Shown: piece by piece, positions 37,955 to 46,908 of the stretch
Position numbering within the stretch: position 1 is the stretch's first letter
Layout of the letters: the number at the start of each line of letters is the position of its first letter
Source of the DNA: Lachnospiraceae bacterium
Lineage (GTDB): Bacteria > Bacillota > Clostridia > Lachnospirales > Lachnospiraceae
Assembly: GCA_017455005.1 (NCBI GenBank)
Contig: JAFTBX010000013.1
Coordinates: forward strand, 1-46,943
Length of the DNA: 46,943 bases
Direction of reading: 5' to 3'
The notes under the pieces: model-generated
The model's database searches: none
The model's input: the letters and a program-made list of their open reading frames with translations, nothing else
What the model was told of the DNA's origin: nothing
Made by a program: the position numbers and the translations under genes

Positions 37955-38938
37955 TCAATATAAGTACATAGTGCGATAGTTCGTTCCGTCGCCGATAAAT
38001 TTCTTGAGTTTCTTCTCGCCCTGGCTAGCCGCCATGGTCGGGTCCATCATGGACCAGTTTTCTCCGTCAAAGTAGATCAGGCTGTTGATCCATCCGATCT
38101 CATCCACGTAACAGGAGATCCAGGCATGATATGCCGTGCCCGCGTATCCGATCTCCATGCGCGTCGGGATCTGCTGCGTCCGGAGCATGCAGGCAACCAG
38201 CGCCGCGTAGTCAAAGCAGATGCCCTTGCCGGTATCCATGACCTCGTCCACGTCCGGGAGATAGCCGCTTTGTACAGTTTCCGCTTCTTCCTTGTCATAG
38301 ACTACATTGCGGACAACATAGTCATAGACCCTCGTCACACAGTCCAGATCCGTGTTTGCCGGCACACATAACTCCGCCGCCTTTTGAATCGCGCGCGTAT
38401 CCTCCTCAAACCAGACGTACTGATTGGGATACAGGAACGGCCCGAATTCATCCTCCAGTGTTACATCCAGCTCCGTACTGAAGACCTCCGCGTACATGGT
38501 TGCTTCGATATTGTTATAGACACCGACGATGTAATGCCCGTCGCCGCTGGAGAGCGGAAAGACATTCCAGCTTCCGTCCAGTTTCATGTCATAGGTATAG
38601 GTCAGCTTGTCGTCCGCCGTCATCTGCACCTTTACCTTATGTGCGTCGCCCTTATAAAGCACGCAAAGGTACCCGTCCGCGATGTGCGAGATATCGATCT
38701 CTACGTCATCATTGCCAAGCGTCTCTGTCTCAGGATGCTCCGGTACCAGGATCACCGGCTCCGATCCCCTGGTGCCGGGTTCTTCCGGGGCAGTCTCCGC
38801 AGGCGACGGTCCTCCGGAACCGCCGCATCCGACAAGCAGAAAGACTGCGCATAAGAGAATGCAGACAAACGAAAACAAACGCCCTGAAAGGCGCCTTTTA
38901 CGTCTGTCATTCAGCTTTATGCCTGCGGAATTCATCAT
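37955..38938 (-). CDS. Lipoprotein with transglutaminase-like domain
   Basis: 327 residues. Signal peptide with lipobox LVGCGG (cleavage before the Cys near 38), a Pro/Glu-rich linker, a beta domain (about 75-190) and a transglutaminase-like core from about 195 with Cys in GKGICFDYAALVACML, His in YAGTAYHAWISCYV and Asp in SMMDPTMAAS. The triad looks intact, so it may be a protease, amidase or crosslinking enzyme at the membrane surface. It is first in the pilus operon, 12 bases before pilC. The binding site is weak, but a good promoter (TTGCAA-17-TATACT) lies at 38994-39022. Confidence 0.87.
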   Translation of the reverse strand: MMNSAGIKLNDRRKRRLSGRLFSFVCILLCAVFLLVGCGGSGGPSPAETAPEEPGTRGSEPVILVPEHPETETLGNDDVEIDISHIADGYLCVLYKGDAHKVKVQMTADDKLTYTYDMKLDGSWNVFPLSSGDGHYIVGVYNNIEATMYAEVFSTELDVTLEDEFGPFLYPNQYVWFEEDTRAIQKAAELCVPANTDLDCVTRVYDYVVRNVVYDKEEAETVQSGYLPDVDEVMDTGKGICFDYAALVACMLRTQQIPTRMEIGYAGTAYHAWISCYVDEIGWINSLIYFDGENWSMMDPTMAASQGEKKLKKFIGDGTNYRTMYLY

Positions 38939-38993
38939 TACAAAACAGGAACCTGCAGCCTTATCGTGATTACTGAAAAGTCATATTACTAAC

Positions 38994-39022
38994 AGTATAG
39001 AGCAAAAATGAAACGCTTGCAA
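38994..39022 (-). promoter_or_regulatory. Promoter of the transglutaminase-pilin operon
   Basis: TTGCAA (39017-39022), a 17-base spacer and TATACT (38994-38999) on the minus strand, about 50 bases before the start codon. Confidence 0.75.
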
Positions 39023-39163
39023 TCAAAAGCTCCTGATGGTAAATTATAGGTAAGGCTCCACTGCGGTCTGATACAGTAAGTAAGTACAAGAAAAATACAA
39101 TATTTTTTTAAATTTCTCTGTCAAAGACCCGATACTGTAGCGCTTTTGTGTCTGTTTATCTGC

Positions 39164-39169
39164 TATAAT
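39164..39169 (+). promoter_or_regulatory. Extended -10 promoter of the CAP-domain gene
   Basis: TGCTATAAT (hexamer 39164-39169) on the plus strand, with no good -35; extended -10 type. A start near 39176 gives a leader of about 36 bases. Confidence 0.6.
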
Positions 39170-39211
39170 GCAGACATAAAGAAGGAAACTATACACTTTG
39201 AGGTATCAGAT

Positions 39212-39781
39212 ATGAAGAACAAGAAGTTATTCATCGGAATAATCGCATTGACCATCGTGATCGCCGCTGCGATCGGATTCTATGTCAGCCAGCCCAAGCT
39301 CAACGAGACTGCGGAACTGGATGACACGGCAGTTTCCCGTGAAGAGTCCGATGAAGGCGACGTCCACTGGATCGATGACGGCGCGATTGCACTGGCAGGC
39401 GAAGCCGAGTCCAGTGAAGCAGCTTTGCAGCAGGCATCCGCGACTTTGGCGCTCGTCAACAACAGGCGCGCGCAGCAGGGACTCAACCAGCTGAGCTGGG
39501 ACGACAGACTGGTCCAGGCAGCGCAGGTACGCGCACAGGAAGCCGCAACCACCTTCTCGCACACACGTCCGAACGGCACTGACTGGTACACCGTCAACAG
39601 TGCAATCATGTTCGGCGAGAACCTCGCCAAGGGCTACTACGACGCAGGCACGGTCGTGCAGGCGTGGATCGATTCACCGACGCACCGGGCGAACCTCGAC
39701 GGCAACTTCAACACCATGGGTGTCGCCATCTACCAGGCGCCGAACGGATCCTGGTACTGGGCACAGGCGTTCGGATACTGA
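39212..39781 (+). CDS. Secreted/anchored CAP (SCP/PR1) domain protein
   Basis: 189 residues. An N-terminal signal anchor (about 7-25, LFIGIIALTIVIAAAIGFYV), an acidic linker (30-75), and a CAP domain of about 115 residues with ALVNNRRAQQGLNQLSWDD, FSHTRPNGTDW, GENLAKGY and WIDSPTHRANLDGNF, all standard. Bacterial CAP-domain proteins are of uncertain function, perhaps binding lipids or wall components. GAGGT lies seven bases before the chosen ATG; a longer frame to 39146 is rejected. Monocistronic, ended by the hairpin at 39806-39832. Confidence 0.92.
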   Translation: MKNKKLFIGIIALTIVIAAAIGFYVSQPKLNETAELDDTAVSREESDEGDVHWIDDGAIALAGEAESSEAALQQASATLALVNNRRAQQGLNQLSWDDRLVQAAQVRAQEAATTFSHTRPNGTDWYTVNSAIMFGENLAKGYYDAGTVVQAWIDSPTHRANLDGNFNTMGVAIYQAPNGSWYWAQAFGY

Positions 39782-39805
39782 TCCGGCATTCACAACAGAT
39801 AATTC

Positions 39806-39832
39806 AGGGCAGGCTGTTCAGCCTGCCCTTTT
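39806..39832 (+). terminator. Terminator of the CAP-domain gene
   Basis: AGGGCAGGCT and AGCCTGCCCT form a perfect 10-bp stem with a GTTC loop, followed by TTTTC on the plus strand. It also lies downstream of argF. Confidence 0.9.
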
Positions 39833-39864
39833 CATATCCGTATCTATCTTTTGCTCCGGTCTTT

Positions 39865-40848
39865 TTACAAAGTAGCTGCCATGACAGCCTTGATCGTATG
39901 CATCCGGTTTTCCGCCTCATCGAAGACGATAGACTGCGGTCCTTCAAAGACCTCATCGGAAACCTCCATGCTGTCGATACCGAACTTCTCGTGAATCTCC
40001 CGGCCGATCTTTGTTCCGAGGTCGTGGAATGCCGGCAGGCAGTGCATGAAGCGGCACTGCGGTCCCGCATTCTCCATGATCTTCTGGTCGACCCTGTACG
40101 GCGTCAGATCAGCGATACGTTCAGCCCATACCTCATCCGGCTCACCCATGGAGACCCAGACGTCCGTATAGATGACATCCGCGCCGGCAGTTGCCTGATA
40201 CGGATCCTCGATAAATTCGAGTACGGCACCGGTCCCGTCAGCAACCTTCCGGCACTCTTCCACAAGCGCGGGATCCGGGAAATACTTTGCAGGCGCGCAT
40301 GCAACGAAATGCATGCCCATCTTCGCGCAACCGACCATCAGGGAGTTGCCCATGTTATAGCGTGCGTCACCCATGTATACGAGCTTTTTGCCTGCAAGCG
40401 AACCGAAATGCTCACGGATCGTCAGAAAATCTGCCAGGATCTGGGTCGGATGAAACTCATTGGTCAGACCGTTCCATACAGGAACCCCTGCGTACTTCGC
40501 GAGGTCTTCTACGATTTCCTGACCGAAACCGCGGTATTCGATACCGTCATACATGCGTCCAAGCACTCTCGCGGTGTCCGCGATGGATTCCTTCTTGCCG
40601 ATCTGGGATCCTGACGGATCGAGATACGTCGGATGCATGCCGAGATCCGCACCCGCCACTTCAAAGGCACAGCGCGTACGGGTCGACGTCTTTTCAAAGA
40701 TCAGGGCAATGTTCTTGCCTTCAAACATTCTGTGCGGAGTCCCCGCCTTCTTTTTAGCCTTCAGATCCGCAGCGAGATCCAGAAGTTCATTGATCTCCTC
40801 GGGGGTAAAATCCAGTAACTTTAAAAAGCTTCTTCCTTTAAGTGACAT
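39865..40848 (-). CDS. argF: Ornithine carbamoyltransferase
   Basis: A 327-residue enzyme joining carbamoyl phosphate and ornithine to give citrulline. Carbamoyl-phosphate motif [25 protein letters not shown] and HPTQ ([11 protein letters not shown]), and the ornithine-side HCLPAFHD and SMGE motifs, are intact. Length is standard. AAGGAG lies about 11 bases before the ATG. It is the last gene of the arg operon but is separated from argD by a 249-base stretch containing a large inverted repeat, so its level may be set separately. Catabolic ArcB shares the fold, but the context supports biosynthesis. Confidence 0.96.
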   Translation of the reverse strand: MSLKGRSFLKLLDFTPEEINELLDLAADLKAKKKAGTPHRMFEGKNIALIFEKTSTRTRCAFEVAGADLGMHPTYLDPSGSQIGKKESIADTARVLGRMYDGIEYRGFGQEIVEDLAKYAGVPVWNGLTNEFHPTQILADFLTIREHFGSLAGKKLVYMGDARYNMGNSLMVGCAKMGMHFVACAPAKYFPDPALVEECRKVADGTGAVLEFIEDPYQATAGADVIYTDVWVSMGEPDEVWAERIADLTPYRVDQKIMENAGPQCRFMHCLPAFHDLGTKIGREIHEKFGIDSMEVSDEVFEGPQSIVFDEAENRMHTIKAVMAATL

Positions 40849-40899
40849 AATAAAATACTCTCCTTACTTTGGCGGTCTATCATTCCAAATGTTGCAAAG

Positions 40900-41082
40900 C
40901 GAGAAATATGCCAAGGCAGGGTGTCGGCCCGCAGCAAGATTTTTGCTTCATTAATTATCCGTCAGAAGCGTAGCTTCGGTCCATAAAAGCAAAAATCGCA
41001 GCGGGCGCCAGGCGCCAGTGACGCCTGTTTGGCGCCGACCGAAACGGAGTGTAGAGGGTTTCCCTGCCGGGCATATTTCTCG
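40900..41082. repeat. 183-bp nested inverted-repeat element between argD and argF
   Basis: Perfect terminal inverted repeats CGAGAAATATGCC (40900-40912) and GGCATATTTCTCG (41070-41082) are extended by GGCAGGG (40915-40921) with CCCTGCC (41062-41068). Inside are GTCGGC/GCCGAC (40923-40928 with 41034-41039), GCCCGC/GCGGGC (40927-40932 with 41001-41006), ATTTTTGCTT/AAGCAAAAAT, a GAAGC-GTA-GCTTC hairpin (40965-40977) and GGCGCCA/TGGCGCC (41011-41017 with 41030-41036). It may be a MITE-like mobile remnant or a structured RNA. No ORF is supported inside. Confidence 0.75.
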
Positions 41083-41097
41083 TGTAATATCGATATT

Positions 41098-42261
41098 TTA
41101 CTTACAGGCTTCCATAATTACTGCTGCCGCTTCTTCCAGCAGTTCCATCGGGATGTTGAGCGCCGGAAGCAGGCGGACCTTACCGTGCGCTGTCAGGCAC
41201 AAAACGCCGTTTTCAAGACATTTGTTAACGACTTCTCCTGCCGGCTTATCCGTGGTAAGGCCGATCATGAGGCCCATGCCGCTGACTTCTTTGATGCCCT
41301 CCGCCTTGCCGAGGATATCAAACAGATATGCACTCTTCGCGCGAACTTCCGCCATCAGCTGCTCATCGATCCTGTTGATCACGCTGATACCTGCAGCGCA
41401 TGAAACCGGATTTCCGCCGAAGGTCGAACCGTGATCTCCGTAGCTGAAGATATCCTTTAACTTTTCTCCGAGCAGCACCGCGCCGATCGGCAGGCCTCCC
41501 GCGAGTCCTTTTGCCGTCGATACGACATCCGGCATAACATCATATGCCATATAGGAGTAGAATCTGCCGCTGCGGCCATTGCCTGACTGGACCTCGTCCA
41601 CGATGAAAATGATGTCTTCCTTCGCGCAGAGTTCCGCGATGCCCTTGACGAATGCCTCGTCCAGCGCGCGCACGCCACCCTCGCCCTGTATGCATTCGAT
41701 CATGATGCCTGCCGTCTTATGCGCATGCACAGTCTCGATCAGCTTCGGAAGGTCGTTGGCGGGCGTATGGACAAAACCGGGCGTCAGCGGCTGGAACAGG
41801 CGGTGGAACTCGTCCTGGCCGGTTGCCGCAAGAGTGGTCAGCGTTCTGCCATGGAAGCTCTGCTCCAGTGTTACGATCGTATAGTAATCGCTGCCCTTTT
41901 TCTCTGCCGCGTATTTGCGGGCTGCCTTGATGGCGCCTTCATTGGCCTCGGCACCGGAGTTGCCGAAAAACACCTTCTTCATACCGCTCTTCTCACACAG
42001 AAGCTTCGCGAGTTCCGCGCAAGGCTCCGTGTAGTAAAGATTGGATGTATGCTGTACTTTTCCGATCTGTTCGATCACAGCCTGCTGCCACTCTGCATCC
42101 GCGATACCGAAGCTTGTGACGGCGATTCCCGAACCGAGATCGATGTAGCGCTTTCCGTTTTCATCATAAACCTCCGATCCTTTGCCGGAAGCGATGCAGA
42201 TCGGGAAACGCTTGTATGTGGACGCGATATAGGTACTGTCCTTTTCAAAAACGCTGCTCAT
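41098..42261 (-). CDS. argD: Acetylornithine aminotransferase
   Basis: 387 residues, class III PLP aminotransferase converting N-acetylglutamate semialdehyde to N-acetylornithine. Visible: FFGNSGAEANEGAIKAARKY, SFHGRTLTTLAATG, FIVDEVQSGNGRSGRF, the PLP lysine in STAKGLAGGLPIGA and GSTFGGNPVSCAAG. AGGACGA lies just before the ATG. Follows argB by 56 bases. Confidence 0.95.
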   Translation of the reverse strand: MSSVFEKDSTYIASTYKRFPICIASGKGSEVYDENGKRYIDLGSGIAVTSFGIADAEWQQAVIEQIGKVQHTSNLYYTEPCAELAKLLCEKSGMKKVFFGNSGAEANEGAIKAARKYAAEKKGSDYYTIVTLEQSFHGRTLTTLAATGQDEFHRLFQPLTPGFVHTPANDLPKLIETVHAHKTAGIMIECIQGEGGVRALDEAFVKGIAELCAKEDIIFIVDEVQSGNGRSGRFYSYMAYDVMPDVVSTAKGLAGGLPIGAVLLGEKLKDIFSYGDHGSTFGGNPVSCAAGISVINRIDEQLMAEVRAKSAYLFDILGKAEGIKEVSGMGLMIGLTTDKPAGEVVNKCLENGVLCLTAHGKVRLLPALNIPMELLEEAAAVIMEACK

Positions 42262-42317
42262 TCGTCCTGTTCCTCCATATATTACTGAGAGTATCCGCTG
42301 TCAGGCCGTGGTGCCTT

Positions 42318-43196
42318 TCAGTCTGCTTCCTCGTCTGCTGTCAGCATCGTGCCGGCGCCTTCATCCGTCAGAAGCTCCATCAGGATAGAATGCGGAACGC
42401 ATCCATCCATGATGATGCACTGTCCGACGCCCATCTGGATCGCCTTTATGCAGGAATCCACCTTGGGGATCATGCCGCCCGCGATGATGCCGGAATCATA
42501 AAGGCCAACCGCTTCCTTCACCGTCAGCTGGCGGATCAGTGTCTTGGGATCATATCTGTCTCTGAGAATACCGGCAATATCGGTCATCATGATCATGTTT
42601 TCAGCCTTCAGGGCGCCTGCAATGTATGCCGCGGCAGTGTCTCCGTTGATGTTGTAGACATTGCCGTCCTGATCGCAGCCGAGTGTGGACACGACCGGGA
42701 TATAACCCTTTTCCAGCAGGTCCATGACCGGCGCGATGTTGATCTTCGTGATCTTGCCGACATATCCGAGATTTTCATCCTTCATCTCCGCTTCGATCAG
42801 CCGGCCGTCCATGCCGGAAATACCCATCGCGTTTCCGCCGCTTCGCTGCAGCAGGGTGACAAGCGTTTTGTTAACCTTACCGGCAAGCACCATCTCCGCG
42901 ATGTCCACGGTCTCCTTATCGGTCACCCTTAATCCCCCGACAAACTCCGCTTTTTTGCCGAGTCTGCTCATGAGATCATTCATTTCCGGTCCGCCGCCAT
43001 GCACAAGGACGACCTTCACACCGATCAGCCACAGCAGGACGATATCCTCCATGACCTGCAGCTTCAGATTTTCATTGATCATCGCGTTGCCGCCGTACTT
43101 GATGACAACGATCTTATTATTATACTGGCGGATATACGGCAGTGCCTGCGTCAGGACCTCTGCGCGCTCCGCATTGGAAAGCATTTCCTGGTTCAT
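42318..43196 (-). CDS. argB: Acetylglutamate kinase
   Basis: 292-residue amino-acid kinase fold enzyme phosphorylating N-acetylglutamate, usually the arginine-feedback step. IVVIKYGGNAM, VLVHGGGPEMNDLM, NINGDTAAAYIAGAL and GGMIPKVDSCI are typical. An N-terminal helix (EVLTQALPYIRQYNNK) is of the kind found in arginine-sensitive hexameric enzymes, so feedback inhibition is likely. AGAGGTT lies before the ATG. 46 bases after argJ. Confidence 0.96.
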   Translation of the reverse strand: MNQEMLSNAERAEVLTQALPYIRQYNNKIVVIKYGGNAMINENLKLQVMEDIVLLWLIGVKVVLVHGGGPEMNDLMSRLGKKAEFVGGLRVTDKETVDIAEMVLAGKVNKTLVTLLQRSGGNAMGISGMDGRLIEAEMKDENLGYVGKITKINIAPVMDLLEKGYIPVVSTLGCDQDGNVYNINGDTAAAYIAGALKAENMIMMTDIAGILRDRYDPKTLIRQLTVKEAVGLYDSGIIAGGMIPKVDSCIKAIQMGVGQCIIMDGCVPHSILMELLTDEGAGTMLTADEEAD

Positions 43197-43242
43197 AGCT
43201 GTAACCTCTGTTATATCAATCTCTTAGTTCTTTATCAAATGA

Positions 43243-44457
43243 TCAGCTCCGGTAGTCTCCATTGATCTTGACGTAATCATACGTCAGGTCACAACCCCAT
43301 GCCGTTGCATCATTGGTACCGTCGTTCAATCCTACCAGGATACCGATCTCCTTCTCGAGCAGGATCTCCTTGGCTTTTTCCTCCGAGAAAGGAATGCCCG
43401 CGCCGTTTTCACATACGCAGATCGTTCCCTTCGGGGACCGGAAGCTCACATCCACCTTATGGACATCCACATCCGCACCGCTGTAGCCGATCGCGCAGAG
43501 CACTCTGCCCCAGTTGGCGTCCGCACCGAACATCGCCGCCTTCAGCAGGGAGGAACAGATGACGCCCCTTGCCACGGTCTTTGCAGCTTCCATCGTCTTT
43601 GCGCCTGTTACCTCGCACTCCAGGAGCTTTGTCGCGCCTTCGCCGTCTCCCGCGATCATACGGCACAGATGTACCGTGACCGTGTTGAGCGCTTCCATAA
43701 ATGTCGTAAATGCCGCGCCTTCCTCAGTGATCTGAGCATTTCCCGCAAGGCCGTTCGCCATGATGGAAACCATGTCGTTGGTGGAAGTATCGCCGTCAAC
43801 GGAGATCATGTTGAAAGTGTTCTGTACATCTCCGGAAAGCGCTTTCTGAAGCATTGCGGAACTGATGGCAGCATCCGTCGTCAGAAACACCAGCATTGTT
43901 GCCATGTTGGGATGGATCATGCCGCTTCCCTTGGCCATGCCGCCGAGATGGCAGACCTTGCCGTCCACTTCAAACTCCACGGCTGCCTCTTTCATCACGG
44001 TATCCGTGGTCATAATGGCTGCCGCAGCATCCTGGTTTCCGGTATAGGAAAGGCCGGAGGCAAGCTCCGCCGCCTTGGCACGGATCGGCGTCAGATCGAG
44101 CGGCTGCCCGATCACGCCGGTAGAAGCCACGATCACGTCCTCTGCCTTAACGCCGGTTTCCGCCGCGGCGATCTCGCACATTGCTTCCGCGATCTCAATG
44201 CCGTCGGCGTTGCAGGTATTGGCGTTGCCGCTGTTGCAGATCATCGCCTGTGCGATGCCGTTCGAGATGTGCTGCTTTGTAACCGTCAGCGGAGCGCCCT
44301 TTACCAGGTTGGTTGTATATACAGCCGCTGCTGACGCAGGCACATCACTTACAAGCATGGCGAGATCTTTCTTGGTTGTTTTGGGACGAATGCCGCAGTG
44401 CAGTCCGTTCGCCTTAAATCCTTTTGCGGCGCAGACGCCGCCGGAAATCAGTTTCAT
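43243..44457 (-). CDS. argJ: Glutamate N-acetyltransferase / ornithine acetyltransferase
   Basis: 404-residue ArgJ, which moves the acetyl group from acetylornithine to glutamate; many also use acetyl-CoA. The autocleavage threonine that splits the protein into alpha and beta chains lies in HPNMATMLVFLTTDA (Thr after Ala). CNSGNANTCNADG and DGDTSTNDMVS also match. GGAGGAG precedes the ATG. Its presence explains the absence of argA and argE in the cluster. Confidence 0.96.
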   Translation of the reverse strand: MKLISGGVCAAKGFKANGLHCGIRPKTTKKDLAMLVSDVPASAAAVYTTNLVKGAPLTVTKQHISNGIAQAMICNSGNANTCNADGIEIAEAMCEIAAAETGVKAEDVIVASTGVIGQPLDLTPIRAKAAELASGLSYTGNQDAAAAIMTTDTVMKEAAVEFEVDGKVCHLGGMAKGSGMIHPNMATMLVFLTTDAAISSAMLQKALSGDVQNTFNMISVDGDTSTNDMVSIMANGLAGNAQITEEGAAFTTFMEALNTVTVHLCRMIAGDGEGATKLLECEVTGAKTMEAAKTVARGVICSSLLKAAMFGADANWGRVLCAIGYSGADVDVHKVDVSFRSPKGTICVCENGAGIPFSEEKAKEILLEKEIGILVGLNDGTNDATAWGCDLTYDYVKINGDYRS

Positions 44458-44470
44458 GATACTCCTCCTG

Positions 44471-45400
44471 TTATATAACGAGTCCGGTTGTTTCCGGCAC
44501 GCCCATGACGATGTTCATGTTCTGGATCGCAGCGCCCGACGCTCCCTTGCCGAGGTTGTCGAACAGGGAGATCAGCAGGATGCGGTCTTCGTTGCCGGCA
44601 ACGGTAACGACCATGTCATCCCTGCCCTTCAGCGCTGCCGCCGAAATAAATCCGCCGTGATCGGCCGCTTCCTCATAGCGTACGAGACCGCCGCGTCCGT
44701 AATAATCCTTAAAGTACGCGCGTACTTCCTCAATTCCGGCATTGAGATCCTCTTTAAAAACGGGGATCGTCACTTCCATGCCGCTGTAATAGTCCGCCAC
44801 GATCGGGCAGAACGCCGGTGCCTTCAAAAGACCGCTGATCTTCTGCATTTCCGGCAGGTGCTTATGCTTCTGGGTGATGCCGTACTGTCTCGGCGCATCG
44901 AAAAGCGGATCTCTTCCGTCAGGTGCCTCATACTCTCCGATCATCTTTTTACCGCCGCCGGAGTAGCCCGTGAGGGAAAAGGCACTGAGCGCAGCCTCTT
45001 TCTTCAAAAGCCCTCCTTCGACGAGCGGCGCCGCGAGCGCCAGGAATCCGCTGGCATGGCAGCCGGGATTGGCAATGCGTTTTGACTTTAAGATCTTTGC
45101 TCTCAGATCTCCGAGCTCCGGAAAGCCGTATGCCCAGCCGTCCGCCGTACGGTGTGCCGTGGACGTATCGATAATCACGGTGTCCGCGCCGCCTGCCAGT
45201 TCGACCGCTTCGATCGCCGCAGCGTCTGGAAGGCATAAGAAAGCGATATCTGCCCCGCAGATCGCGTCCTTCCTCGCTGCCGGATCCTTACGCAGCTCAT
45301 CGCTCAGCGTGCAAAGCTCAAGATCTTTTCTTTCCGCCAGTCTTTCATAGATACGGAGTCCGGTCGTGCCGGCGCTTCCGTCGATAAATACCTTTGTCAT
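44471..45400 (-). CDS. argC: N-acetyl-gamma-glutamyl-phosphate reductase (short type)
   Basis: 309 residues, the shorter ArgC form. NAD(P)-binding start VFIDGSAGTTGLRIYERL, the catalytic cysteine in ANPGCHASGFLALA, GYSGGGKKMIGEYE and the substrate-site HKHLPEM. It reduces N-acetylglutamyl phosphate to the semialdehyde. CAGGAT lies before the ATG. It follows argH by 30 bases and precedes argJ by 13. Confidence 0.95.
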   Translation of the reverse strand: MTKVFIDGSAGTTGLRIYERLAERKDLELCTLSDELRKDPAARKDAICGADIAFLCLPDAAAIEAVELAGGADTVIIDTSTAHRTADGWAYGFPELGDLRAKILKSKRIANPGCHASGFLALAAPLVEGGLLKKEAALSAFSLTGYSGGGKKMIGEYEAPDGRDPLFDAPRQYGITQKHKHLPEMQKISGLLKAPAFCPIVADYYSGMEVTIPVFKEDLNAGIEEVRAYFKDYYGRGGLVRYEEAADHGGFISAAALKGRDDMVVTVAGNEDRILLISLFDNLGKGASGAAIQNMNIVMGVPETTGLVI

Positions 45401-45430
45401 ATCCTGTTCCCCTGTTTATCCGAACGGCTT

Positions 45431-46825
45431 TCAGCCTGCATTGTCAAATGATTTTTCGATTTGCTGCCGCAGCCATGTGATCTGTTCCTTTACGGAAGCT
45501 TCACTCGTTCCGCCCTTTGAGCTTCGCTTTTCCACACAGTTCACGATGCTGATGTCTTCGTAGACATCATCTGTAAAGAGCTCGCTCCATTTCTGATAGT
45601 CTTCAAGCGGATAGGTCTCCAGCACCAGGCCTTTTTCGATGCAGTCTGCCACGATCTGTCCGGAGATCTTATAGGCGCTTCTGAACGGCATACCCTTCTT
45701 AACGAGGTAATCCGCCAGATCGGTCGCATTGATGAATCCGCTCTGCGCAGCCTTCATCATATTCGCCGGAATCACCTTCATTGTGCCGACCATGGGGATC
45801 ATGACCTTCAGGCAAAGCTCAGCCGTATCCACCGCGTCAAAGACTGCCTGTTTATCTTCCTGCATATCTTTATTATATGCGAGCGGCAGGCCCTTGAAGG
45901 TCGTCAGCAGGCCCATCAGGTCGCCGTACACCCTGCCCGTCTTGCCGCGGATCAGCTCCGCCATATCGGGATTCTTCTTCTGCGGCATAATGGATGAGCC
46001 GGTGGTGTAGTTATCGGAAAGCTCAATAAACTTGAACTCCCAGCTGGACCAGAGCACGATCTCCTCCGAAAAACGGCTTAAGTGCATCATCAGGATGGAG
46101 AGGCCGCCCATCATCTCCAGGCAGAAATCTCTGTCTGAGACGCCGTCGATGCTGTTCATGGCAATGCTGTCAAAGCCCAGCTGCGCCGCTTCATAATCCC
46201 TGTCTGTATCATAGGTGGTGCCTGCGAGCGCACAGCTGCCGATCGGCGATACATTCATCCGCTTCACACAGTCTGAGAGTCTCCCGGCATCCCTTAAAAG
46301 CATCATCGCATAGGCCAGGATCTGATGTGAAAACAGGATCGGCTGTGCCCGCTGCAGATGCGTGTAACCGGGCATGACAGCTTTCATGTTTTCTTCCGCG
46401 ACTCTCACCAGTACTTCCAGAAGCTCCCGGATGAGAAGCATGATCTTCGCCGCCTCATCCCTGAGATACATCCTCAGGTCCAGGGCGACCTGATCGTTGC
46501 GGCTGCGGGCTGTATGCAGCTTTTTACCGACATCCCCGAGCCGGGCAGTCAGCTCCTGCTCCACAAACATATGGATGTCCTCACAGCTCATATCAAAATC
46601 CAGCGCACCGCTTTCCAGGTCCGCGAGGATATCCTTGAGCCCGGCTCTCAGCTCATCCGCCTCTTCTTTCAGGATGATGCCCTGCTTTCCGAGCATGGCG
46701 GCATGTGCCCTGCTGCCCTCGATATCCTGCCTGTACATGCGGCAGTCTGTGCCGATGGATGAATTCAGTTCATCCGCTATACTGTCTGTTTCTCCGGATG
46801 TGCGTCCGGCCCACATTTTTGCCAT
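45431..46825 (-). CDS. argH: Argininosuccinate lyase
   Basis: 464 residues of the fumarase/aspartase superfamily, cleaving argininosuccinate to arginine and fumarate. HTARSRNDQVALDLR, GYTHLQRAQP and the superfamily signature GSSIMPQKKNPD are intact. GGGAG lies before the ATG at 46825. First gene of the visible operon, before argC; argG is not in the window and may lie beyond the right edge. Placing argH ahead of argCJBD-F is less usual than an argGH pair. Confidence 0.97.
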   Translation of the reverse strand: MAKMWAGRTSGETDSIADELNSSIGTDCRMYRQDIEGSRAHAAMLGKQGIILKEEADELRAGLKDILADLESGALDFDMSCEDIHMFVEQELTARLGDVGKKLHTARSRNDQVALDLRMYLRDEAAKIMLLIRELLEVLVRVAEENMKAVMPGYTHLQRAQPILFSHQILAYAMMLLRDAGRLSDCVKRMNVSPIGSCALAGTTYDTDRDYEAAQLGFDSIAMNSIDGVSDRDFCLEMMGGLSILMMHLSRFSEEIVLWSSWEFKFIELSDNYTTGSSIMPQKKNPDMAELIRGKTGRVYGDLMGLLTTFKGLPLAYNKDMQEDKQAVFDAVDTAELCLKVMIPMVGTMKVIPANMMKAAQSGFINATDLADYLVKKGMPFRSAYKISGQIVADCIEKGLVLETYPLEDYQKWSELFTDDVYEDISIVNCVEKRSSKGGTSEASVKEQITWLRQQIEKSFDNAG

Positions 46826-46840
46826 GTGTGCTCCCTGTTG

Positions 46841-46846
46841 ATTATA
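46841..46846 (-). promoter_or_regulatory. Possible -10 box upstream of argH
   Basis: A perfect TATAAT on the minus strand, 15 bases before the argH start. No good -35 at the usual distance (TTGATA at 46868-46873 is 21 bases away), so the promoter may need an activator. Transcription would start about 9 bases before the ATG. Confidence 0.4.
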
Positions 46847-46881
46847 TTGTTGGGCTTTTGACCCTTTTATCAAAATTCAAA

Positions 46882-46908
46882 TGATGTGATGGCTGTACCG
46901 TCACATCA
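46882..46908. promoter_or_regulatory. Inverted repeat upstream of argH (candidate operator)
   Basis: TGATGTGA and TCACATCA, perfect 8-bp arms 11 bases apart. It could be a regulator site or an RNA hairpin. It does not match the Bacillus ARG box. The remaining bases to 46943 show nothing further. Confidence 0.5.

Noticed and set aside
36617..37963. 448-residue plus-strand open frame
   Set aside because: It lies antisense to pilC and pilin genes and arises from their strong third-position G/C bias; composition is His/Asp/Arg-rich and no start signal fits.
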